Below are positions 36,216 to 48,002 of a DNA stretch of 64,000 bases, piece by piece (positions within the stretch are counted from its first letter, which is position 1; each line of letters opens with the position of its first letter). Location of the stretch: NCBI GenBank assembly GCA_026075535.2, contig AP026546.1, positions 4,216,001-4,280,000 on the forward strand. The letters run 5' to 3'. Under the pieces are notes generated by a model that searched no databases, had not been told where the DNA came from, and worked only from the letters and a program-made list of their open reading frames with translations. Source of the DNA: Tricholoma matsutake (Eukaryota > Basidiomycota > Agaricomycetes > Agaricales > Tricholomataceae). The position numbers were made by a program, and so were the translations under genes.

Positions 36216-36248
36216 CCTCAGGCATTTGGGTGAACTTTCAGGGGTCCT

Positions 36249-36256
36249 GCGTCCCC
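36249..36256. repeat. 8-bp target-site duplication, right copy (Ulp1-transposase element)
   Basis: GCGTCCCC, versus GCATCCCC at 24022-24029. Confidence 0.75.
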
Positions 36257-36932
36257 CCACCACTATTTATAGTAGGTGTACCTCGAGGCCACAAATAAAA
36301 AATGGACCCTTCAGGCTGACCCTTTGGGTCGCCGAAGGTGTCGTTTTACCTATTTCGCATACTCCCGTCCGTGAGGTACTGTCCATACCCTCGCACATTA
36401 GATTGGGAAAAGTGCAATGTTCACCGGAGTTGATGCTTCGGTATTGGCGCCATCACGTCCTGCCTCTTGTTCCACTGAGAGGACTGCTCCTGAAGACTTG
36501 ACCAGCGACAATTCAATGCCCAACGCAGGTAGACATAGATGATGTCATATTCCTCCTCTGCGCTACTAGTGTCGTATGTTCAAGTTGCGGAGAGTTTCTG
36601 TCAGTTACGTATATCAATCACAACCGATGCGACGTGTACCTACATCGCCGGCTGGCCCCAAATGGAAGGCAAAACCCACACTGGTGGATACTAGGCATCA
36701 CAGGTCAGGTCGGTGACATCGCCAACATATGATCGAGATTTCAGAGGGTTAACTTGCTATGATACAAAAATATATTACGGCGAGACGGAATTAAGGAATA
36801 AATATTGTGGTTGGAGGGGACTGAATCATTGAAACGTAGAGTAAGCCATCAGACAAGGCTGAGGAATTGAAACTTCTGCATGACATTATTTTGGTCAGAA
36901 ACAAGAGAGACATGATTGCTTACGTTTGTCCA
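36257..36932. other. intergenic stretch
   Basis: No gene recognised. The frame at 36226-36501 begins in the transposon terminus and has no domain. It probably contains the 3' flank of the minus-strand RNase H gene. Confidence 0.4.
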
Positions 36933-37798
36933 CTACATCACCGTGGCTGCTCTGGAGCAAGCAGCCTTGGCCAATGCATCGGCTTTCACATTATACTGAT
37001 ATTATCCATGGATGAACAACAGATGCTTTGGATGAAGCACACGACATGTACCTGATGATCAATCCACCAAAATCCCACTGGCATCTCACGTTGTTCTAAC
37101 GTGGAGATGGCTTCGTCGAGCATGCAGAAGAGATCCTTATTGGCGACGATTTTTCCCGAGCTGGTTCGCCATCCATTTCTCTTGTAAAAGTGTCAGATGC
37201 CGGTATATGCTGTCGAGAAAAAAAAAAGCAGACCTTCCATTTGGGCATCCATCCCGTTACCCCTTTACAGACATACTCTGAATCAGTCGCCACTACCATT
37301 TCAGCCGAGCAGCTGCCTTCAGAAATCTCCCAGTCCCTAGACAGTAAGATCTCCCAGAGGACGCACGCCCTCAATAGAAGCCAGCAACTCTGCGCGTTGG
37401 TTTGTTCGGACAGACGCCGAGTCAATGCTGTCATCAACAGGAATGCTCCACTGATACTCTGGTTGGTCCCCAAACGAACCACCAATGCCAGAAAACGCGC
37501 CACCAGATCCATTTCTAGAGCAAGCGCCGTCGGTGAAAACTACTGGGTAATGATGACAGCATATGTAGCTCGGGTTCGAAGAGTGTTGACAGCAGATGCA
37601 GAAGAACAGGTCGCAATGATCACAACTTGCATACAGCTCGTCTGTGTTATACTTTGATAGTAGAGTCTCGCAGAAGACCATGCTGCGATTGAAAATTCCT
37701 TCGGACATGGTTGGGATTTGGTTCAAAAGAAGGCTTTGTGACACCTTTGCCCCTGACGATTTCCAAAAGCGTGACAGTCGATATGAAAATTCCTTCAT
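36933..37798 (-). CDS. RNase H (type 1) domain protein with Cys-rich N-terminus
   Basis: An RNase H cleaves RNA in RNA-DNA hybrids. Four exons on the minus strand (37798-37363, 37316-37234, 37180-37052, 36995-36933) join in frame to 236 residues, with GT-AG introns of about 46-56 bases. A cysteine-rich stretch (CDHCDLFFCICCQ, ICCHH) comes first and may bind zinc. The catalytic core is then VVFTDGACSRNGSGGA with the first Asp, RTNQRAELLA with the Glu, VVATDSEYV with the second Asp, and VKADALAKAA near the end with the last Asp. Tested this way every catalytic acid is present. The start is the least sure part; the first ATG in frame was used. Unlike the retroelement RNase H domains here it is a stand-alone spliced gene, so it is probably a host gene. 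Confidence 0.8.
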
Positions 37799-37998
37799 TA
37801 CCTATAGGGGCTGTTCTTGCCAAGTTCTTGCTAATTCGCGAATACTCGAAACTCAAATGAAGAAGGTGGATGGTGCACCCGGAGCGAACCGAATTCAATG
37901 AGTCGTATAGATGAGTGAAAACTAATAGCAGTTGACAGCAGGAATCGGACAGGACGGACCAAGACAAAAAGGCCAACGAGCGGGTCTTCATACCCATT

Positions 37999-40900
37999 CA
38001 TCTCTATCTAATTTTGCCTTTGATTGACCCAGAATACATCTCCAGGCCAGTTAAAACAAAGATGTCTTCTTTTCACTGCTGAAATGACACACTGTTTCAT
38101 AATGGTCTTGTCGATAAGCTGGCAATGTAGTGAGGGCCTCCAGGGGGTTACGGGGTAAGCAACCTGTGTAGTTCTGGACCAGTTGTGACTGGGTCAACGC
38201 GGCCACGGACCGGTATGCTCTACAACCCACTGGCAGCAGATAGACACCAGTGAATGAGCATGGCGAGCTCTAACTGAGGAGCTTGCCCGTCATATTGGAG
38301 ACCAAGAACGCAAACTCTCTCATGGTCTATGCCAAAGTCGTGGAAGGCAACCACCGTCACGAGGCGACATCAGTTGCTTGTGATTACACCGGATGGGAAC
38401 GGGTCCGCAAAAGTCGTGGCTGGATCACAGCTTTCCCCGGTGAAATACCTATAATCTGGCTCGAGAGTCGAGTCACAAATAAATTTACCTGTACTTCGTT
38501 TTTGTCTCTTTGTCCCCTTTCAGCGTTTCACTACTTGGACTTAAACTGGGACCTTGTCGACCAACTCGAAGTTGGCTCCCTCTCGCTTGAAGCTGCGACG
38601 GTAATCTCGCGCTTCGATCTTCCTCGGCGCTCAGTGGCGCAAATTGTTTTTATCAGCTGTCCACACTTGAACTACTACCCTACAGTACATTACCCATGCG
38701 GGACTAATATTCCTTCTGAACTTCGTCGCCCTCTATCGCAATTCTTGACGGATTTTCATTTTTTTTCTCAGCTGTCGCTAGCGTGTTCTGTCCGAACTCT
38801 TCGGACGACGGATTTGGCCGGTAACTGTAGGCAAAGTACCCAAGAAACTCATGCGCGGCGGATACAATCGTCACGATCTCATCTACTGATCAGTTCCAAT
38901 TGAGACTATAGTTTCGAATCAGATCCTGTGACTCTTGTGTTCATATTGATCTGTTGATTCGCTCATATTCTGGCATTCCCTTGTTTGTGAGTGATACCTT
39001 CTATGGTACGTTCTACACTTGTTAAGTAACAGGATCCCTGTGCCGATTAGATTCACTGACGTAGTTTTTGGAGAGACAGGACTTAGACTGGAAAAACAAA
39101 TAGGAGCCGTGCGGTTGATGGGCTCATGATTAAACTGACAAGCAACTCGCGTAGTGTGAGAAACAAAAATACGGACTGGAAAACACATCTTCGAAAGTGC
39201 CGGTGGCAGAAGGTTGCCAAGCCTTGCACGGATTAGCAGGTGTAGATCGACGAAGAGTCACCCATACTTCATCAGAAAGGAACCCTTGTAGTAATCCGCG
39301 ACTGTGACAGGTGGTATTCAAGTTCACAGACATCTGTTCCGGGTATCGATTGCACAGTCCATGGCAGAAATGCTTGAGGACGCGACCGCTGATAGTGCCT
39401 TGCTATTCTTTGAGTCGTTCATAAATCCTCTGCCAGTTCGATATCCGCTATTACTTTTCATTACTGTTGGGGTGAGGTTACATCGCTTTTCAGCCGTCAA
39501 TCACAATGTTCGCCTCCTAGAATCAGCTCCCGCGGCTCCACCTGCAGATGCTTTGGAGTAGCTTCGATACGCTTTGGGGAAGAATAATTGTCACCTGTGA
39601 CCATTTCCTCATGCCTACGAAGCTTCTGTTAGTTTATCTCGTGGACTCACCTCGTCATCAGGACGAGGCCAGTGAGTTTTTTATAGAGAACCCCAATTAG
39701 CATCGACGAGGCGCAACGGGAGCTATTGTCCAAAGCCTTCGGTGATTGGTCTTTAGCCCCGATACTCGGAGCCAACACAACCAGCTAGTCCCCAGCAGAC
39801 AGGGGCAGGGGACTGATTATACGCTCGAAGATTGCGCCTCATCCTGAGTCATCCATATGTCACGAGTATGAACATAGAGTTCATCGGCAGTTGTGTACTA
39901 GGCGAGGCGTCCATGTTGGAAAAACAATTTCAAACAGAGCCGTAGCAAGGACTAGAACAGCGAAGTATTGAAGCGAGCTTGAAATCAGTGGCACCAACCA
40001 GACAGTGGGGATTAACGAGTTGACATGATCAGAACAGAGCGGTCCTGTCCAAAAAAACGTGAGAGGAGAGGGTGATGAGCTTGGAGAATGAGAGGGCCCT
40101 GGAGAACGGCCATCTGCTCAGGGCGTGGGATGGTAATGTCCATGGAAGCAAAGTGAGGATGGGTTAGTTAGCGAGAGCATTCATCTGATGTTCCTTCTTC
40201 CAGTACTACACCGCTAATAATTGAACGTGTGTGACGCGGCGGCTCCATTCCGAGTCGTGCAAGAACTCCATGTGCGCGGTTTGTACTCATAACGCCACCA
40301 CAAACTCCATTTGTCGAGCAGTGAAGACAGATTGCGTTAATAGGTCCGAGAACGTGGGTCCAGTTGTTTATTCTGCTTCAAACTCCAGATGAGCACACTC
40401 CCCTGCCAAGCAGAAAAATCCCCATGTGGCAGAGTAGGCGAAGGTCATGCGAAGGAAGATACCAATTGTCAAAGATCCTCTCGTGTACGACAGGGAATGA
40501 CCAAGGTGATCATGAGAAATTACATTTTCCGATAATCAGTTCGCCCAAGATATATTCATCAAACGATGGTACGGCAACCGTGCAAGACACAAAACTCAGG
40601 CATTGACATCCAATGAACTATGGCAAGTTGGTCCTCCAGCAGAGCAGTCGTCGTTAAGTTTCTCGATTCGTTCGGCTAGCTGTGAAGGACTTTCATGATC
40701 CCTGGACAGCCGCCAGTTGTTTACTGATCTTCAGAATGACCTTGACGGACGAAGTGAGTGCTTGTGACACGCAGGGCCCAACGTTCGGTCTATAATTAAT
40801 CTTTTAGACTCGGATTGTATCTTCCAACATGAAAAGGCTATTACTCATCGCAGACTCTGCAAGTGCAACCCAGCGCAGCAAAGGAAAATGGCGCTCCTGC

Positions 40901-42600
40901 ATAGCACTCAATTGCACATTGTCTCCGAGCGGCTTCTGGAAATACAGTAACACCGCGGAGAGCAAGAACTCTAAGACGAGAGGAAAGGTATACCATATAT
41001 TAGCATACAACTCTAGGACTTGAGGTCGAGCGACGAGAGCAAGACTAACCTTTGCGAGTCATCCCTTCTTCTTCACCTCTGCATTCATTGTCGCCAGCAA
41101 GTTTGGCGCAGTTAGTTCCAAACTCCCGAAACCTGCCAGTGAAGAGAACAAACGTGAACTGTTCCGAGTCGTACTTGAAGAACGTGTATTAATGCGAAAC
41201 TGCGAATGTAATCCAGATTTTCAGGTCGCCATATGCGCGTTTCCGTCAGACGGTGCAGAAAGGGCTGATACAGCTCTGACAGGTGGTGGGTCCCTGAGGA
41301 CGTCCATTTCCTGTAGGACAAAATATATGAAGAGTGAATTAGAACAAGTATAAATAGAGGACGGAACTAATCGAGATTATGGCTCGACTCGTGTTATAAA
41401 ACGAGCTCAAAGCTTGCAATTTCCTCGATCCTATATCGTCCATCCTATCGCGAAACCGTCAATCAGAGCAGAGAAACGTTCGTATAACCGGATGGCTCGC
41501 ACTCTTCACTGCCCTCGAACAACTCAACGTCCTGAAACTGCTGACTCACAAGCCGCAGTATTATATTGCCCAGCCTATTCATTATTACTTGCCGATCGTT
41601 ATTCGTGGATCCACCGCACCACCAAGGGCTCCCGACAAGGGCTGCAGATCGTTTGGCTGACTCTTCTACTGCGACACGACTTATATATATGGATCATGTA
41701 CTGTAGGAATGCCGCAGATGCAAGGAGTTATGAAAACAGTGTCTCGGCACACATAGAGTAGTTTATCAAAGGGTTTTGATGAGGAGCTAGCGTCGAGGCA
41801 GAAGAGGTCGTGTGGGCAGTTTGTCGGCAGAATGACTGATGGTCGGTCTCGAGGTTGATTTTAGTGAATGACGTAGGCGCTTTATGAAGGATAATAAGGA
41901 TGCAATGGCGGTTCGTGTGGATTTTGAGTCTATAGACACGTCCTGTGTTAACGTTGTAACGGCTAATACTAGTAGTAGAGGTAGGAACATAACTTGCTAG
42001 ATCATCAAACCTGGACGTGAGTTTTACATACAGTGAACAGTTGTTAAGTAGAAACGAACTGCCTATGCATCCTGTCATGCCAGAAGGGTCACCCAGCAAC
42101 GAGAATGTTGTCCATTGTCCGCTTGCAAAACAAAAAAAAGGGAAGATCCTTACCAGCGTACTGTTGACCGTCCTAGTTTAGACCGGTGGCGTTGAGATTT
42201 ACGTTCCACGGGTTGTCCACAGGAAAGGAAACTAAAACTCAATCATGGCTGGTTATAGTTATATGTGGGACTCCGATGTGCCAGACATACTTATGCCAAT
42301 TCCGCGTGGGGAACCATATTGACAATGCCGGAATTCTTGTCTTGTCCTTCCAACTACCCGTGTTGCTGTGGGAACAACCCTCCTACCTAGATTACTACAT
42401 AAGTAATAGGTGGACTCGTTCCCAGGTATGCTTATCTGCCAGTGGATGTAATATGTCAACTTCCCTTGAACATGGCACCGCACATGCGCTCAGTGCAGAG
42501 TATATACAGGTGTTGAATGATGTCCAGACAACGAAAGTATGCGCACTATCGTATTTTTTTTTTTCATACTTGGAGCTAACTAAATCACAGTACGGCACAA
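37999..42600. other. 4.6 kb without a gene I can support
   Basis: Many short frames in all directions, none with a recognisable domain. The longest (38283-38903, plus, 206 codons) begins with TTG rather than ATG. On the minus strand near 41340-40804, exon-like pieces follow a plausible acceptor. One reads YDSEQFTFVLFTGRF with several Cys, the other is a hydrophobic piece (LVLEFLLSAVLLYF). They may belong to an undescribed multi-exon gene, but the frames do not join cleanly by eye. No terminal repeats or LTRs were found. Confidence 0.35.
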
Positions 42601-42662
42601 GTGCTCTTACCTCCATCGATTGGTCACATACATTGTTTTGATACGACCTTGATAATCCACAG

Positions 42663-44019
42663 TGGCGAGCTGTACAGTGCTGTTGTATGATATTTTATTA
42701 ACGCTGGACAGGTAGAGCGTTTTCTTGTTATTTTCATATATGAAGCACGACCTCAATACTTTCTCTATTCAGCGAGGTATTGAAAAATTTCCCGTGAAGG
42801 GTTTGTGGTCAATTCCTTTGACTGACTCCTGTTTCCAGTATGAGTTCGTCTGGGTAAGTTGGACGAGTGCCAGGTGATCATAATTATGAGACTACACGTC
42901 GCAGAAATCGCATCTTTCTCCTGGAATGATTTTATATGTCATAATGAGATATGGATCCATGTTGTTGCTGGGGGCCGGTTTGCCTTGTATGTTCATTTTT
43001 TCTTTTATCACTGTTTGCCACTAAACATGTCCATGCAGATTTCCTGTGGCCCGATATCCCATTTAAGGTAATCTCGGAGAGATGCAAGGGTGTTTCAAGG
43101 GTCTTACTATCTGGGCATCTCATCCAGTTTTGTAAGATTTGGTTCTACATCGACACCCTGTTCGGAGCTACCTTGATGGTCATCCCAGTGTTTGGCACGT
43201 TTTTTTTTGCTAAATCATATTACGTTATCATTGGTTAACAACAATGCAGGGATTCTAGCATTGAGAACGTATGCCTTGTACTACCAGAATCCAATCTTCA
43301 AACGTGTCCTTATTTTCCTCTATGTCGTGTGTATCCCCCATTTGATCGCTTTCGGCTACTACATACTGAATTGGCAGTCGGTGATTGCACTTCTGATAGC
43401 TTGTCTTATCATCCAAGCTGCCACTGTGCAGATACGACGTGAGGTCCAAGGAATCGCCTGACTATGTTCGACATTTGACTATTTTGACTAGCTGCTCCGG
43501 GGCTGATGTGTATCATGGGTGTTATCCCGGCTTATGATCGCGTCCTCGCCATTCAATTTTCAGCCCCTGTCGTATACGACTGCATTATTTTTATTCTTAC
43601 TATATATCGTATCACCGTATCGTGTGCGTAGGAACGAATTGATTTTACATCAGCCTGTCGTTTCATGTTTGATTCATTGCGTTGCAGGGCGCGATGTACG
43701 CATCGTAAAACTCATATTCTGGGACTGCCTCCTCTATTATTCCGTCATGGTCATGTAAGGTTTCTCGTACTGTTTCGGGTTCACAAGCATGACATTTCGA
43801 TTTAGCAGCGGCGTTGCTTCGATAGCACTCTTTGTTGGTCTTCCTGTTCAGCGAGCAGCGCTGAACGGGATATTGATACATCCGATGCGTTCATTTTCAG
43901 TGATTCTAGCTTCACGTCTGGTACTGAGGCTTCGCCAATATGTTAGGGAGCCCGATATGTCCCTGATGACCCTTAGTACCCCTCCTCCTCCCAGTGATGA
44001 TTGGGAACAGATCACATAA
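42663..44019 (+). CDS. DUF6533-like multi-pass membrane protein, 5' end not defined
   Basis: Fungal integral membrane protein of unknown function, a type strongly expanded in mushroom fungi. The recognised part starts with exon 42663-42711 (LLYDILLTLD). An apparent 4-nt exon (42773-42776) and exon 42839-42853 (YEFVW) follow. Exon 42905-42977 (KSHLSPGMILYVIMRYGSML) completes the usual LTLDxExEFVWK...RY motif. Later exons give LRTYALYYQNPIFKRVL and two hydrophobic helices (43260-43460), then CIIFILTIYRI (about 43580), LIFWDCLLYYSVMVM (43710-43757) and a C-terminal tail ending DDWEQIT at 44019. Several hydrophobic segments are visible, as expected for about seven helices. The first exon(s) upstream of 42663 and some middle splice sites remain uncertain. 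It lies 123 bp before SEC24 on the same strand. Confidence 0.65.
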
Positions 44020-44142
44020 ATGGACATTGCATATCATTAAGTAGAGTAGCAACGTGATTGGTGGCAGTGCGTGTGTTTGTAGGTGTCTATAGGACGTGGC
44101 TTTCTTTTGAAATTGAACCTTTTGGTTTGCTTTTGAATTTGG

Positions 44143-47100
44143 ATGGCGTCTCCTGTTGGACAGCTCCCTGCTGGATGGGCTACCCAGTGGTTGGTTTATA
44201 CAAATCTTTCCTTTTCTTACTGTTTTACTATTTTCTACAAGGGATCCTACTCATCAACGTTACCTTTTCATCGGTTCGTTTCCTCTAATATATCTATCAC
44301 AATTCACTGAATCTCCTTCCTCAGAAACTGCTTCAGGTCACACACAATGGGATCCACCAGCAGTAGGTCCGTCTCAAATAACAGATCATCTTCAACAACC
44401 AGGTTCTCCACCTCCTACACATCACCATACAAAACGGCGCCAATACGCAGCCGGCCAGACACAAGCGTACTACGGAGCCGAGGGGCTCTCTGATCCTTCC
44501 TCTTACAGTGGCGGTGGTGGTCCAGCTGGTATTCATCAGCAACAACCAGCGGCAGGTGGTCAGCTCTTTACCCCAGGCCTTGTCGGCGAACAGCAGTTCC
44601 AAGCCCAACAACAGCAAGTCCCTGTTCCGGGTCCAGGACAGAGTTTGGCACCACAATACTACGGTCATCCTGTAGATCAACAACAATCAGAATACATCGG
44701 TGGACCTGGGCCCGTGTACGGTCAGCCTCCGCAGCCTGTATACGGTGCAGGTGCAGGTGCAGGACAACAACATCCCGTCGACGCGCTTTCTGGTCAGTTC
44801 GGGGGCATGGGAATAGGCGGGGGAATTCCTGGACAAAAGTCGTTTTCTCTGCAAACGACCAACCTTCTTACGTCTCCACCAGAGCCCCGCGAGCTGCACC
44901 GACCCTCACCTGAGATACGACTTCCTCCCAATTCGTGTTTATCTCCCTCTCCCAATGCCAACGCGGATCCGTCCTATCAGCGTTGTACGTTGAATGCCAT
45001 TCCTACAACTGCGTCTTTGCTCGCAAAGGCCAAGATCCCATTGGCGATTGTCTTGGCGCCGTATCGCAGCTTGAAGGAAGGTGATGAGGCCGTGCCGGTG
45101 GTTGGTGATACAGTCATTGCGAGGTGTAGGCGCTGCAGGACGTATATCAATCCATATGTACAATTTATTGACGGTGGTAATCGGTGAGTGCCTTCTCTTC
45201 CTTTTATGACATGCTTCATCTGTGATACTGACTCGGGTGTTCTGTCAGATGGCGGTGCTGTATGTGCAACATGTCGAATGAGGTCCCGCAGTTATTTGAC
45301 TGGGACCAGGTGCGCAACCAGCCTGGCGATAGATGGGCACGTGCCGAGCTCAACCATTCCGTCGTCGAGTTCGTCGCACCAACCGAATATATGGTCCGCC
45401 CGCCCCAGCCCGCCGTATACGTCTTCTTGATCGATGTCAGCCATGCCGCTATCCAATCTGGTATGTTCCTTTCCCCCCCCTCTTTTCCGCGGTCGAGCTG
45501 ACCCTTTGGGGTCAAAGGCATGGTGGCCACCGCTACTCGTACAATTCTTGAAAACCTCGACCGCATCCCGGACGAAGACGAGCGTGCAAAAGTATCCATC
45601 ATCTGTTTCGACAGCTCGTTATACTTTTTCTCTATCCCCGTACGTCCAACACCCGCCCTTTGTATATACCCATCTATAACCCTTTCCCATAGCCGGGAAG
45701 CACAGACTCAACTATGCTTGTGGTCTCTGACATCGACGACGTCTTCCTCCCCAAGCCGAATGACCTCCTTGTTAACCTCGCGGAGGCACGGGCCTCCCTT
45801 GAGACACTCCTCGGCAGAATCAACGATATGTTCCAGGAGAATAGTATTCTCGGGAGTGCAATGGGCCCGGCGCTGCAAGCAGGTTTCAAGTTGATGGTAT
45901 GTTTAGTTTTGGTTTGGTTTTTGTACTCGACGGCACTGATGTGGTGCTTTTGTAGTCACATATCGGTGGTAAAATTATTGTGCTGTCGGCTACACTCCCT
46001 GGTTTTGGTGCTGGTGCGCTGAAGAATAGGGAAGATGCAAAAGCGCTGGGGACGGCAAAAGTTTGTTCTTCATTGAAAGATATTCCTAAGTCAGGTGGAT
46101 TCAGTGTTGTTTAGGAATCGGGGTTATTGCAGGCCGCGACGCCATTCTACAAGACATTCGCGATCGAGTGCTCAAGAGCTCATGTATCGGTCGATATGTT
46201 TTTGTTTAGTGCTGCGTACCAGGATGTTGCGACTCTCGGTGGGTCCTATCCACTCTAAATTCTAGCCAGAACGTATAATTCTGATTCTTTACAACAGCTG
46301 CACTCCCGCACTATACGTCGGGGCAGACGTACTACTACCCGGCGTTCAACGCGGCGCGCGCCGAGGACGCGCTGAAGTTTGCACACGAGTTTGGGGAGGT
46401 GCTGGCTATGCCAATCATGCTTGAAGCAGTCATGCGTGTGCGTGCTTCGCGAGGTACGGTTCTTCCCTTTTGTCTAGGTAGATCCTATCTCTCATTGTGC
46501 TGTTCGTAGGACTGAGAATGGCCTCCTTCCACGGGAACTTCTTTGTGCGTTCTACTGACCTCCTTGCAATGCCTGCGGTGCCCCAAGACCAAGGGTATGC
46601 CATTGAGATACAAATCGAGGAGACGATCACGTCGCCGTTTGTCGTGCTCCAGACTGCTGTCCTGCATACGACTTGTTATGGTCCGGTCTTTCTCTAAATC
46701 GGTTATTTTCTGATCGAACTTGTATATGAATAGGTGAACGCCGAATTAGAGTCGTCACACTCGCGTTGCCTACAACGACGAACCTTTCGGAAGTTTTTGC
46801 GTCGGCAGACCAGGTGGCGATCGCTACGCTGCTTGCGAATAAGGCTGTGGAGCGCAGCTTGACGCATAAACTGGACGATGCGAGGGAGTACGTCTATCAG
46901 AAGCTTGTGGACATTTTGGTCGCGTACAAGGTATGTTTAATGATCTACGTAAAAAAAAAATGGCTTGGTTAGCTGAGTGGATGAAATGCATGTAGGCAAG
47001 CATGACGAGTGGGGGTGCGGGGGCAAGTGCACAGCTTGCGGTGGCGGATAATTTGAAGATGCTGCCGGTGCTTGTGTTGGCTCTTCTGAAGAATGTGGGT

Positions 47101-47843
47101 ATCGATTTTTTGCGGTGGGTTGGAGTGTGATGTTGATTGTGTTGATTGTAGGTTGGAGTGAGGCAGAGCGCACAGATCCCCCCTGATATCAGGGCGTATG
47201 CGCAGACATTGTTGACATCCCTGCCTGCTCAACTGCTCATCCCGTATATCTACCCGTCATTCTACTCATTGCACAACATGCCGCCTGAGGTGAGATTCTT
47301 ACTTGTATTGGTGCTGGTGTTGATATATGTGGTTGTAGGCTGGGGCGATCGGCGAAAATGGCGTGATTATGCCGCCTGCGTTGCCGTTGACATCGGAGAG
47401 GATGGAGCGGCACGGACTGTTTATGATTGAGGACGGCCAGACGATCTTCCTCTGGGTCGGACGAGATGCCGTGCCGCAGCTCATCATGGACGTGTTCAAT
47501 CTCCCGAGTTACGAGGTTTTACGGGGCGGGAAGGTATATGTTTCTTTCCATGTTCATCTTGTCCAATTATTTCTTATGATCTTTTTTTTGCGTATAGACG
47601 ACCCTCCCAGTACTCGATAACCCGTTCTCGCAGCGCGTGAATGCGGTGATACAAAAGACGCGAGAGATGCGGCGGGGGCCGTATTATCCACACTTGTACG
47701 TGGTGAAGGAGGATGGGGAACCGCCGTTACGGTTGTGGGCGCTGAGCGCGTTGATCCAGGATAGAGCGGATGTATTGCCGAGTTACCAGCAGTTTATCCA
47801 GCAGTTGAAGGATAAAGTTAATGGGATTGGAGGCGGGTATTAG
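44143..47843 (+). CDS. SEC24: COPII coat subunit Sec24 with N-terminal WW domain, 15 exons
   Basis: Sec24 binds cargo and forms the inner COPII coat with Sec23 at ER exit sites. Fifteen exons join in frame to 968 residues: 44143-44189, 44242-44273, 44325-45183, 45249-45460, 45518-45639, 45693-45896, 45956-46060, 46115-46238, 46298-46453, 46510-46680, 46734-46930, 46996-47094, 47152-47289, 47339-47533 and 47598-47843. The first three encode a WW domain ([11 protein letters not shown], then [17 protein letters not shown]). A Gln/Pro/Gly-rich region follows. The zinc finger is [14 protein letters not shown] plus [13 protein letters not shown]. The trunk has [12 protein letters not shown]; the beta-barrel and helical domains follow, then a gelsolin-like end ([18 protein letters not shown]). 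Length is normal for the family. The frame is intact throughout. Confidence 0.93.
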
Positions 47844-48002
47844 ATGAGGAGGAGGGTGGACTGGAATAGTACGGAGTAGGGACCAGAATATTCGCTTTTT
47901 CTTTTTTTCGATTTGTTTAAACTATTTTTTGATTCCATGCTTTGGGAGTGATTACATAATCCAACCAAACAACGTTGAGGAAGACGTCCTTGAGGCATGC
48001 AG

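Larger units (their letters stand above)
24030..36248 (-). mobile_element. large DNA transposon with Ulp1-peptidase/transposase gene, carrying a nested Copia element
   Basis: Both ends carry a perfect 29-bp inverted repeat beginning AGGACCCCTGAAAGTTCACC, flanked by 8-bp duplications with one mismatch. The total span is 12,219 bp. Without the Copia insertion and its extra target copy the element is about 6.5 kb. Its single long gene runs on the minus strand. Inside each terminus is a set of TTTTTATC(C/T)G motifs, three on the left and four on the right. The gene belongs to a transposase-like family that I know from Agaricomycetes but cannot assign to a named superfamily. An 8-bp duplication is shared by hAT, P and Zisupton-like elements. 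Confidence 0.85.

Noticed and set aside
38283..38903. 206-codon open frame on the plus strand
   Set aside because: It starts at TTG; the first ATG leaves a shorter frame without domain or family resemblance. Probably a chance frame.
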